A stretch of DNA of 64,000 nt from Dirofilaria immitis (Eukaryota > Nematoda > Chromadorea > Rhabditida > Onchocercidae): positions 3,224,501 through 3,288,500 of the forward strand of contig JAKNDB010000068.1 in assembly GCA_024305405.1 (NCBI GenBank). The letters are read 5' to 3'. This document shows positions 52,984 to 64,000 of this stretch, piece after piece. Below the pieces are notes generated by a model. That model was not told the origin of the DNA. It did no database searches and saw only the letters and a program-made list of their open reading frames with translations. The translations under genes were made by a program, and so were the position numbers. Position 1 is the first letter of the stretch. Each line of letters opens with the position of its first letter.

Positions 52984-55900
52984 TACCACGGCAGTTGACT
53001 AATCAAATATTCAATTTACCTGGGTTAACATATACTATCAATTTCAATCAGTATTCAGGATATCTGAATGCAAGCAAAGGAAATTATCTTCATTACTGGT
53101 AAAAGTTCTTTTTTTATATTTTAATGCTATTCAAAATATTATTTGAAACTTTCAATAACTTTTCCGACCTCAATATTTTCAGAAATGATTTTATGATTGT
53201 AAATAAATTAGGTTGGTGGAATCACAAAACGATCCGAGTATTGATCCGCTTATAATTTGGTTTAATGGTGGTCCCGGATGCAGTTCTCTCATTGGTTTAT
53301 TCACGGCAAATGGCCCATTTCGACCGAATCTCGATGGGCTCACTTTATTTGAAAACGTATTCTCATGGAATAAGGTAACATTTCTGATATATTACTTCAA
53401 ACGTTTCAGTTTTGAGAATATAACTTATTTTATTATTTGAATATATAAATTTGTATTATTGATTTTTGTCTGAATTTTTCATGAAATGTTATGGAAATTT
53501 TACAAAATAACAATATATTTCTAGTTGGCAAATGTTCTATACATCGAATCACCTCGACAAGTTGGATTTTCATATCAGGATTGGGCGATTAATTCAGACG
53601 ATACTTTTGACGACAATTTGGTATATTTATTTCTTGTAATTATTAATTTCTAATTAAATTGATTTTCAGTCGAATTTTCCCACAATTTTTTTAGACAATG
53701 ATTGATGCTTATGAAGCAATCCTTGATTTCTTTACGATATTTCCCACTCTCAAAAAAATGATCTGTATATCTCAGGAGAATCTTATGCTGGTATTTATAT
53801 TCCAATGCTCACTGCACATATGGTTCAGGAAATCCAGGTGATGTTTTAGTTAATCGAAATTTTAAATCAACTAATCATAATATTTCAGTTAAATCTCTTT
53901 GGTATAAGTAAGACCTAAATTAGTAACAGGAAGAGAGGAGATAGATACAATATGTATCATTTTGTACATAATCTGATGCAGAATATTCCTTAAAAAATTT
54001 TTATCACTTTATCAAAAATTTGAAAAAAGCGACGTAGCAAGCACATATATCAACGAGGATTTGTTTGGTATCAAGGATTTGGGCAAGAGTATGATGGACA
54101 AAAACACGGACTATTGAAGCTATTCATTCAAGCACATTTTCGAAATTAACAATTCATTTGATGCTTAGTGATTATAAAAGGCATCTGTTGATTCTTTATC
54201 AGTAATATTATTTACAAGTTTTTTTTTTTCAGAAACAAAATGTAGAACTAAATCTAAAGGGAATGATTATTGGTAATGGTTATTTGAGTGGTATTACTAA
54301 TGTTAGTTGTTGATTATGTCATATTGATTTATTATTTTATTACTTTTTTATTTTTTCATTTTGTATTTGATTTTTGTGATTTTCCAATAAATTGAGATAT
54401 TTAGGAAATAAAGTTTGCTGAGTTATCTGAGAGCACTTTTAAATTAATTTCTAATTAGAATTGAAATGAATAGAAGAAGGAATAGTTTAATGAGATAATA
54501 TGATTCATTCTCTAAAATTTCTGAAAGTAATTAATGTTAGTTTAGATTCGCACTCTCGCTGATTATTTGTATTTCCATGGCTTCTATGGCAAAAAGTATT
54601 GCTTTGTTTTTTTGTTGAAAATAACAGTTTAATTTATTTCATATGAATCAATTGATAGTTAAAATCTTTGAAATATTCCTATTCAAACATGTAAAAATCA
54701 TTTCATGAATAAGTAATTATTCAAAAATTCAAAAAAGTAATTAGGTTAGCTTCAATTTTAACAAAATCTTTTCCTTCTTGTTTTTAAGAATTTGGGATCA
54801 ACTACAACAATGTTGTCCACAGCAATATGATGATAAGCCAACGACAGAATGTAGATTTGATGACTACATTGATATCACTACCGGTAAAAGTGTGATGCAG
54901 AAGCCAGGTGCAAATCAGACGTGTGCAGCATTAGTTACCAGCATTACCTTTGAACGCTTGCTAGAAACGACGTTTGTCTTTTTGGAGTTTTATATGAAAT
55001 TATCTTCTATTTTGCTTTAAAACTGCAAGACTTCTTATTGCAATTGAGTCATTTTTTCTAATTACAAAAGTTTTAAAAGATTAATAATTTTACATAAATG
55101 TGTACTCTTGAATTTTACTTATAATTTATAACATAAACAAAATTTATTCGTACGTGAAAATCTTCTGGACATCATTTAATATCATTCAATAGCTTCAATT
55201 TAGCGTAAATATCTTATTTTCAGAAGCAACATATACAATTTGCATCAAGATTGTTACCGTCAAATGGATTCATTATTCTTCATGCATAGTCATCATCAAC
55301 AACAACATTTGCTACGCAGAAGATCGGCTTCTTTAAGCAAGGAATTTCGGAATCTACAATTACAAGACGCTAAAATTGACAATGCAGACAAAGATGCACG
55401 AATTTATTATAATGCTTTTGCAAAAATAAAACTTTCAACATTAATCAGCTTGTCATCTTTTCTAATTACTAAACCTATCGTGCTTAATAGAGAAATTTAT
55501 TGAGAATTTGAAACTTCTCATCCTTATTGTTTCTTTATAGCCACAAACTATTTATACATATTCAACTGACGCACTTGATGGTTTTCCGTGTAATATGTAT
55601 GTTGGCACTACCGAATATCTCAACCAGGCTTATGTCCGCAATGCTCTTCATATACCAAAAGATGTTCCACCATTTCAACTTTGCAGGTAAACTTTACGTC
55701 ATCTTACATTGAAGTTATGATAATATAATAAATAGGAAAGAAAAAAAAATAAAGAACTAACACTAACTACTATTTCCTAAAAAAAAAACTACTTATAAAT
55801 TGAATATATTTTTGCAGTCTAAATATTACTTATAAGAGCCTGTACAATGATACAACTCAATTTTTCCAACAATTATTCGATAGTAATTATCCATTACGCA

Positions 55901-56926
55901 CGCTTATTTACAACGGTGATCTGGATGCTGTATGCAATTTTCTACAAGCTCAATCGTTTATCGAGAAGTTTGCCAAGTCTAACAGCATGGTAAGTTTGCT
56001 TAGAACGAAATAATATACTTGACAAGGTCAATAACTATGTTATTCTGCGCTCAAATTATATTTATCATGATGTTTATGGACGACGAAGGGGGAAAATGAA
56101 TCCTAATCAATTTATGTAAAACTATAAAAATGGCCATCTTTTGCTGTCCAGACATATAATCCTCAAAGTTTTTAAATCGAAACAGAAAGATTCATTTAAA
56201 TGGAAAAAGTGAATTCCATATTATAAATCGAATACGAAAGGATAATTCAAAAATATTAATTAATTGATTTGATCAAAAGATATTTCACAACAAAATATTT
56301 TAGAATATGAATGAGAAAAATGCTTGGTTTTATCGATTAGGAAGGCAGCTAGCACCAGAAATTGGTGGTTTTAAGAAGCGCTTTATGAAAAATGGGACAA
56401 TAATCGACTTGCTCACTATTAAGGTTGCTTATTGTATTAATTCATAAATTAAGAAAATCGATATTTAAAAATGAAAATGCAGGAATAGTTTCTTAAAAGA
56501 TTGAAACATAGAAGCAATTACGATATAAGATTGTGAAATTTTTATGCAAAAGTTGCTTGAAATCATACTATACCAGTTATACTGAAATTCCCTCTATTGG
56601 ATGGCATTTTCAATTCAAAATTTATCTCCTAGTATTTGACTACTTCTTCAAAAGATTTCAAATATTTGAAAGTTAAATCTGTTTTATATTATTAGACAAG
56701 CATTGAAAGAAAGAATCGATCGAGATTTCTGCAATTCTTATGAAATCATTTATTATTATAGGGTGCAGGTCATTCGGTTCCATTGGATCGTGCCGGTCCA
56801 ATGCTGCAAGTTTTAACAAATTTTATACGTCAGAAAGATTATAATGATATTTCACCGTTCAGTATGGATCGTCAACCATTATTGCCACAATTCAATGTAT
56901 GTTTAATTATCGTTATTCAATTTTGA
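52984..56926 (+). CDS. S10 serine carboxypeptidase unit 2, catalytic triad intact
   Basis: Cathepsin A/carboxypeptidase Y-type enzyme removing C-terminal residues. Exons: 52984-53098, 53212-53374, 53525-53620, 53695-53837, 54233-54301, 54546-54595, 54789-54971, 55224-55479 (end uncertain), 55541-55686, 55818-55989, 56304-56423, 56762-56926. Landmarks: [57 protein letters not shown] (Ser nucleophile), [32 protein letters not shown] (Asp), [13 protein letters not shown] (His). Exon 4 needs one more A at 53752-53758 to reach GESYAG in frame. Exon 8 carries an insertion rich in His and Gln (MHSHHQQQH) followed by LLRRRSAS, possibly a processing loop. The first exon found starts in phase 1 with no ATG or signal peptide. 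Either a leader exon is missed or it continues from unit 1. AATAAA at 57006-57011 follows the stop. Confidence 0.85.
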
Positions 56927-57484
56927 CCATTAATATTTTAACAGTTTTCTGAAGTTTCAATTATTATAAGTATTTTAAGGAATCCTATTTGATCATGAGT
57001 GCTTGAATAAATTAGAATTGTCAAATAAATATTAGGTACTAATTGAAACTAAATATTTATTTTGCAAGTCTCTCTCATTATCATTATATCACTAAATGAT
57101 CAATTGAATACTATCTTGGAGTTCAGTAGTACTAAACATTATTTTTGTAAACATTTATTCGATAATTGGTTACTTATTAGTATATTTATAGCTAGCATGT
57201 CCTACAGAATCGACTTCACAATGTGTGAGTATTTTTACTTAATTATTAATAAGCAAATCTTTCCTTCTTTGGATGAATGATATTTTGAATATATCTTGAG
57301 AATGGCAAGATTCTTCTCCATACTGTGATGTTTCGAGTATTCAAATATCAGTTTAAGCTATTATTGGTTTAGAATAGCTTTTCTAAATCTTGCCTGGCAT
57401 ATGGAATTGCCTAGTCAAATTATATTGGTATATTTTACCTTACGCATCGATAAACCCAATCAATGCTGACTTATTTCCATTCAT

Positions 57485-58957
57485 CAAAAATTATGAATGG
57501 AAGACCTATGGAATTTATCAAACTAAAATAAAATATTAATTTCAAATTTTCCGAATTTTTAATTTTTTTATATCCAAAATTGCAACATTCGTTGTAACAG
57601 TGACAAAGAAAATACAGAATATCTATTGTCTTCAGGAAAACTGAGAGCTTCTAGCTTCATTATATTTATCCCATGCTCGAGAAAAATGCTATCAATTTAA
57701 TTCCATTTAAATAATTGCTGCAAACTGGAACGACTTATCCATTGAATTTGGACGATCAAAATTTTATTTCGATTATCAAAATTCAAACTTTTCAGTTTCG
57801 TAATTGATTTTATGATTGTTCAAATTTTATGAATTTCGCGGCAATTTCATATATAATATTTTTGATGTATATTTTATAGAACATTTTTTGAAAGAATAAA
57901 ATGCAGCGATATTCTCATTAGATTTAGTTATTATTTTTATGAAATAAACTTAATTTCATCAATTAACATATCTTTGTAATAAAAGAAAATGGATCGATTT
58001 CAGCGGTAGTTTGATATGAAATTTTAGATATAAAAGTATATATTCAAAAAAGAAAAATACAAAATAAATAAAAGAAAATTTAACATAGAAATTATGTAAA
58101 TATACAGTAGGAAAAAATATATTACTAAAATATCAGAAAAAGTAATTAATTTCTATGGATTACAAAACTTTTCCTAACATTGAAGATAGAAAAAGCACGC
58201 GTTGGTTCTATTCCATCCAATCCATTTCATAAAAGATTCAACTCACATAGATACATAGGTGATAATTTGTTTACTAAATAGTGTCTATCACTCATCAGTA
58301 ACATACTATCTAGATGCCATTTGCGGGGCAGAATTTATGGAAAGAGTAATCATCTGAGATGAATGAAAAAGAAAAAAGACCATCTACACATACATGGGAT
58401 AAATTAATGATATATCATTTCATATTAAAAGGGCGAAAGCGATCGGAAGAAAGGGAATCCATTTCCCCTACATTTAGCTACATTTGTTGATAAGCATAAG
58501 GGAAGCAAACAGCGCACAATGGCGCTGTTTGTAAGCAACGACAATCGATAATATTTAGCAAATTAAATTTGGCATCAACTAAATATTATGAAAAGCAATT
58601 TCATAAATCTGAGTACCAATTATGGATCATACAATTTTCCAGGTTTCATAATAACATTCCTTTATTTTAGATGATGAATCATGCAAGAAATAATTTGATT
58701 GTTTAAATATGCCTATATTATAAATTATTTTGTTTCTCTAACATTTTTATTTCTTAACTTTTTAATTCCATAATCATTGCATTCTGCAAAATTCAAAATT
58801 CATATATGTTAATATGCGTGAGAACTTTCAATCGTTGTTATGAAACCATTTTTGATTGCTTGCAAAAGGATAGATTACTGTATTGCAGTTAATTTGATCA
58901 GATAAGTTAATGCGATTCATGCAATCCTTTAGTTAGATTCATGCTATGGAGCTCGAA
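57485..58957. repeat. 1.47 kb segmental duplication, copy B
   Basis: Second copy of the block at 40689-42160, same orientation, about 16.8 kb away. It lies directly downstream of carboxypeptidase unit 2, whereas copy A is fused to a carboxypeptidase fragment. Flanking sequences on both sides differ between copies. Confidence 0.9.
58506..58531. other. Perfect hairpin, 10-bp arms (copy B)
   Basis: Identical to the hairpin at 41709-41734: both arms and the six-base loop are unchanged. Confidence 0.8.
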
Positions 58958-59063
58958 TTTTTGAATCAAAATCAAATGAAGTTATTAATAATTCCAATAA
59001 CAGAATAAGCACAAAGGAATGATAAAACCCTTACTGTTCATTATTGAAGCAATATTAAAGTAA

Positions 59064-59165
59064 CTCGTTCGGATTCATCATATACAACGTCAGAAAGATT
59101 GGAAATGGAGTAATGTGAGCAGGAATTGATTAAGCCATTAGATGATCAATGTCGGTAATAATAAA
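59064..59165 (+). pseudogene. Possible relic of a further carboxypeptidase C-terminal exon
   Basis: One frame reads QRQKDWKWSNVSRN. It resembles the unit 2 C-terminus ([13 protein letters not shown]), and the nucleotides 'cgtcagaaagatt' are shared with unit 2. Stops follow at once and the upstream AGH motif is absent. It is short, so chance cannot be excluded. Confidence 0.35.
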
Positions 59166-59806
59166 ATTCATTAAATATTGTTAACATAAAAGTGAGGGAA
59201 ACGCTCATCTTCCTCACAAAACTTAACTTTTGAATAAGCAAGCAAAATTTCTTTTGATAAAAAATTTTGCATTTGCATTTTTTTGTGATGAAGTTGTAAT
59301 TTTAGATAGAGTCTCGGTAGCGTAACGAAGCGCTTAGAGTATTTCTATAGTGTTGCGTAGGGCTTCACGATTATTGGCGTGTACTACTAACGCGCAATAC
59401 AATAAAGATATATCGTTTGTACAATTGAAACAAAACATTGTTTGGAGGAACTATTCTCGAAGTAACAAAAGGTAGCGAAGAATGGACTGAAATGAATAAT
59501 ATAAGGAACAGTAACCCTTAACGCATTGTATAGTGAAGTTTTTTTACAATCTTTCAGTAATAATTTATGATCTCGACCAGAAGTGAAATTATCTGTTGAC
59601 AAAAATATTTGTACGTTTCCGGGTGTCTAATATTATATTCGAATCATTTAGTGCTATTAAATGTATTGAAATGTTTACATGACTTTGAATAATTTCTTCT
59701 ACGTTTGCTTTTGATTTTTTTAATCAAAATATGTTATTTAAGTTGTTTTATCATTATCATTTGACAATTTCTTCATTCCGAGAATAATAGACTTTTTAGA
59801 ACTAAA

Positions 59807-60828
59807 GATAATGTGAACATTATCAATATAACTAGTATTAGATAATGTGAACATTATCAATATAACTAGTATTAGATAATGTGAACATTATCAATATAAC
59901 TAGTATTAGATAATGTGAACATTATCAATATAACTAGTATTAGATAATGTGAACATTATCAATATAACTAGTATTAGATAATGTGAACATTATCAATATA
60001 ACTAGTATTAGATAATGTGAACATTATCAATATAACTAGTATTAGATAATGTGAACATTATCAATATAATCTCAGTATTAGATAATGTGAACATTATCAA
60101 TATAACTAGTATTAGATAATGTGAACATTATCAATATAACTAGTATTAGATAATGTGAACATTATCAATATAACTAGTATTAGATAATGTGAACATTATC
60201 AATATAACTAGTATTAGATAATGTGAACATTATCAATATAACTAGTATTAGATAATGTGAACATTATCAATATAACTAGTATTAGATAATGTGAACATTA
60301 TCAATATAACTAGTATTAGATAATGTGAACATTATCAATATAACTAGTATTAGATAATGTGAACATTATCAATATAACTAGTATTAGATAATGTGAACAT
60401 TATCAATATAATTAGTATTAGATAATGTGAACATTATCAATATAACTAGTATTAGATAATGTGAACATTATCAATATAACTAGTATTAGATAATGTGAAC
60501 ATTATCAATATAACTAGTATTAGATAATGTGAACATTATCAATATAACTAGTATTAGATAATGTGAACATTATCAATATAACTAGTATTAGATAATGTGA
60601 ACATTATCAATATAACTAGTATTAGATAATGTGAACATTATCAATATAACTAGTATTAGATAATGTGAACATTATCAATATAACTAGTATTAGATAATGT
60701 GAACATTATCAATATAACTAGTATTAGATAATGTGAACATTATCAATATAACTAGTATTAGATAATGTGAACATTATCAATATAACTAGTATTAGATAAT
60801 GTGAACATTATCAATATAACTAGTATTA
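59807..60828. repeat. Satellite array: 30 tandem copies of a 34-bp unit
   Basis: The unit begins with the palindrome gataatgt-ga-acattatc, followed by aatataactagtatta. The span of 1022 bases equals 30 units of 34 plus 2. The extra two bases lie in one variant unit near 60066-60076, which has 'atctcagt' in place of 'actagt'. One other unit, near 60408, has a C-to-T change. All others look identical, so the array is young or actively homogenised. Each unit could extrude an 8-bp-arm hairpin and also holds the palindrome actagt. Confidence 0.97.
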
Positions 60829-61656
60829 TATTAACTTTAATGTCTTGCAAAAACTTTAAGTTCATAACACATAAATCGATTCACAAAATCCCATAAAATA
60901 CTGTAACATTTATTGATAGATGTTGCTGAATGCACGTATTCGTTGATATTTGTCAATGAATATCATTGAGTACACGTGAAACCGACTTCATAAAATTTGG
61001 TGAATATTGTTGGATGCACGTACACCGATTTTAGAAAAATTCTTTAAAATTCGATGATATTTCTTAGTAGCAAAGTTTTTCGATAAAACACTTGGCCATT
61101 TCATTTGCAAAAATCATTGACCGATGAAAAGAGAAGTTTCAATAACATTGCAGAAGATTTATGAATGCTGCAAGAGTTGTATAATATTGCATCGATTATT
61201 ATGAACTAAATTTGCATATTCTTTCGTAGCTTTTTCATTTCCCTTCTATTCAAATTTTTGCATTTCGTGGAAAGACCGTTTTTTGAGTTCATTGTTTACC
61301 ATCTTTCCTGTTCCTTCAATTGTTGGATGATTTGCTTTTTGTTGGTAAATTTGATGAAGGAAATTTCTTGACAGCCTTATTTCGAACTATATGAAATGGC
61401 CTTTAATGGAAAGGTTGTTTGAAAGAATTGTAAAGTATAAAGTATAATTTAACATGTAAGTATAAAGTATAATTTAACAATTAAAACGTTTAATGACTTT
61501 TTCGAGTAGAATCGATTGCAGATTTAAATTAGAACAGATTAAATTGCATGAAATATGATTCGACTTCTATGCGTGAATATGTAAAAGTCACGCAGTTGCA
61601 TTTGCTTTAAAAGAATGTTTTAATTGAACAACTAATTGAATATTTCCAGAAGGAAT
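60829..61656. other. Region upstream of fog-3
   Basis: No coding exon is seen. A short tandem duplication ('gtataaagtataatttaaca' twice) lies at about 61436-61481. TATTTCCAG at 61641-61649, eight bases before the fog-3 ATG, is a likely spliced-leader acceptor. The fog-3 promoter must lie here or left of the satellite. Confidence 0.5.
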
Positions 61657-63948
61657 ATGTACACGGAATTGAAGGAATTGATCAATTTTCTAGCCATCTA
61701 CATGCATTATCGAATTCCGCGGCGTCGGGTAAAATTAACTTTTCTTGCTTTTTTGAATTCGTTGATGACACAAATTATTGTTTAAAAAACAAAAACTTTA
61801 AAAATGTTTCTCTGTATAAGGATGAAACTATCTATATTTTAGTAATCTTATCAATTCAGATCTGTTTGTTTATGGAAAGTTATGGTAATCACCTTGCCGG
61901 GAGGTTTTTGGAGAAATGGAAACCGGAAGAACCGAAATTTGGTAAGGCGGATAATTATAATGAATTATTTATCAGTATGTAAAGCGAAAATTGCCAATTC
62001 TTAGCCATTACAATGCAAATTTCAATTTAATTCCTGCAATGGAAACCTTATAATGATAAGGAAGAATTTTCGGTTGCTTTCAAAAGAATAGATTATTATA
62101 TTCATGATTATCTTAATCAAATGTTTTTGATTTTTGAGATGATGCAATTCTTCGTGGAGCTAGAACTAGTTGAGTATTATTTGAATGATCAGTAACTGTG
62201 ATTCAAGAATTTGATTTTTCAGTGAACTATTTTTATTTTAACTAGTTGCAGATTAAAGTCAAGTTTTAAATTTTTATTTGCAGGAGAAAAAGAGCGAACA
62301 TTAATGATTAAAACAAGAGATTGCCTTGATGAAATTTTCACCACTATAGCAGCAAGCATTGGCATTGTTATGGAAGACCTTGCAGCTTGCTTTCCATGTC
62401 CGTTCGGTTTAATTTACATAGAATACTTCCCTTGATTTTGTTTGAATTTTACAAATTTTCAATTTTTCAAGCTATAAAAAGTTACTATTTCTTGCAGCGC
62501 CGATGCTGCTTTGCTGCAATCCGGGCGAAGTATCTTGTCAAGTAATGAATTATGCGCATATCATCATTGTTTGGATGGGGATGTCAATGCTGATATAAGT
62601 TACACACCGATACCAGCTGGCATCGCGTTCTTTTGCGAGACTCCGGGCATACTTTATAATGTTCTAAATAGTAATGACAATCTTTTGGATAAAATAAGTG
62701 AGTTTTTCATTGATACTCAGTTAATTGCCTGATACGATAAGACTCCAGTAACCGATACATACAGCCATTCCGCAATTTACTCATTGCAAATTGTCTGCTT
62801 GGAAATTTAATGATAATTGGATCATAAAGGAAGCATTTGTATCTTCTTTTAATTTATTAGTAATGATTAATAATAAGTGGATGGTATGTTGAATAATGAG
62901 GAAGAAGAGACGAAATTGCAAAATTTTCTAGATTATTCCTTTTTTTGGTTCCAAAAACAAAGAAATGAAATCACAGCGATGTATTCTACTGCAGTTAATT
63001 AACTGTATGGATGACTCCGCATATGATTTGCTTGGAAGCGGTTTTTTTCTGAAAATAAGGTATAATTCCAAATTTGACAAAACAAGGAAAAATAAATTAG
63101 CTTTCAAATATCATTAATATTTCGGTATACAGTGTTTCATATTTCGTTTCCAAATTCCCAACAGATTTTCATGAATTTTTCTTCCTCTACTTACTATATA
63201 TATGAAATAGAAGGACATGAAAAAAAGAAATCTTGCATATCGAATATCATGTGAACTCTTGTTACTCATTCTGACCAACTGGTATGTAGTAAGTAGCGTC
63301 TTTTCTTTTATGAAAGCGTAAAATATATAGAAAGCTATGAACTGCTTTATTATTTGCAGATACCACCGTTTCTTTTTCGTTATACCACAAGAGAAAATTG
63401 TCCATTTACGGCACGCTCGTTTGCGGATACACGTTTCGGTTCTCATCGATCACGTCCCGATCACAAAGCTATGCGGCGAATTCAACATGCTGCAGCATTT
63501 TTGGCTATGACAAATGACAATGCCGGTACTGCTACAGGTACAATTTCATGGATTCAAAATATTATCCATATTAAATTTATTCACATCTGTTGGATTTAAT
63601 AGAATTAATAGATAGGTAGTTATTCCTTATTTAATAAAAATTTTATTTCGAATTTTAGGTAATCGTCAGGATTGTACACAATTTGCTATGAATTCAACAA
63701 CCGATAACTGTAAGGAAGATCTTATCTTACATCATGGGCATAAAACTACGATTATTATCATTATTATCACTACCCTTTAGGATTATTATCACTATCCTTT
63801 AAGTTATAATTTATAAATTTCAATAATTTTAGTTTTCTATAATCAGTCTTATGCAAATAACAATTTTGCTTCGGTAGCATCGCCAGCTGTTCCGCTGACA
63901 TCAGCAGCAGTAGCAGTTTCAGATGGACAAAGGACGTGTGATGCATTG
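61657..63948 (+). CDS. fog-3: FOG-3, BTG/Tob-family germline regulator (3' end beyond the window)
   Basis: Tob-family protein, in C. elegans needed for germ cells to adopt sperm fate. Exons: 61657-61728, 61860-61941, 62284-62406, 62498-62697, 63360-63537, 63659-63709, 63833-63948. The BTG domain runs from residue 1: MYTELKELINFLAIYM, RRRICLFMESYGNHL, EKWKPEEPKFGEKERTLMI, IASIGIV-like helix (TTIAASIGIVMEDLAAC), then NPGEVSCQVMNYA. The Tob-type motif PFTARSFADTRFGS is in exon 5 (human Tob proteins have FAATKFGSTK). ATG follows a TTTCCAG acceptor. Within exon 4 the frame changes near the GGGG run at 62577-62580 (one more G gives WMGDVNADISYTPIP). After that change the junction to exon 5 is out of phase, so an exon between 62698 and 63359 or a second indel is likely. 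The last donor (63949) shows that coding continues past the edge. Confidence 0.75.
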
Positions 63949-64000
63949 GTGAGAAATTTCAAAACACTTGTGTTTTTCACCGTAAACACAAAAGAAATTG

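Noticed and set aside
59807..60828. CRISPR array
   Set aside because: Units are contiguous identical 34-mers with no unique spacers, in a eukaryotic genome; it is a satellite.
1..64000. Bacterial endosymbiont insertion, tRNA, rRNA or spliced-leader RNA genes
   Set aside because: No long intron-free bacterial-type frames, no recognisable rRNA or cloverleaf, and no canonical spliced-leader sequence were seen. A tRNA or covariance-model scan would settle small RNAs.

Overview
The window is A+T-rich nuclear DNA from a nematode, most likely a spirurine/filarial worm. Genes are split into many small exons with GT-AG introns and TTTYAG acceptors. Several first ATGs follow a TTT(C)AG acceptor directly, as expected for spliced-leader trans-splicing. 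One gene encodes FOG-3, the nematode Tob protein. There are no bacterial operons, IS elements, CRISPR arrays or recognisable rRNA/tRNA genes. Exon models below were built by hand from splice sites, reading phase and protein family motifs. No search or alignment was run.

Layout. (1) 1393-6426, minus: mitochondrial ribosomal protein mL44. (2) 6427-12789: gene-poor DNA with small repeats. (3) 12790-17724, plus: an A-type cyclin. (4) 19574-25765, minus: an adaptor with four SH3 domains. Its first intron contains TAF8 (24000-25048) on the same strand. (5) 27220-36092, minus: an N4BP2-like protein (P-loop kinase, CUE-like, DUF1771, Smr). (6) 36791-38510, plus, divergent from N4BP2: an SDS3/BRMS1-family subunit of the SIN3 corepressor. 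(7) 40037-42310: relics of a serine carboxypeptidase and of fog-3 sequence joined together. (8) 45303-56926, plus: two tandem S10 serine carboxypeptidase units, the first with Gly in place of the catalytic Ser. (9) 57485-58957: second copy of a 1.47 kb block also present at 40689-42160. (10) 59807-60828: thirty copies of a 34-bp satellite with an internal palindrome. (11) 61657 to the right edge, plus: fog-3, incomplete.

The genes do not form one pathway. Housekeeping and chromatin/transcription genes (mL44, TAF8, SDS3, cyclin A) fill the left half. The right half is a young, rearranging cluster of S10 peptidase units and fog-3 fragments.

A recurrent technical feature is that seven gene models each contain one to three one-base frame breaks, eleven in all. 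Almost all sit in homopolymers. In ten of the eleven the surrounding splice phases fit once one base is allowed for. These look like consensus errors, and automatic gene finders would split or truncate the genes there.
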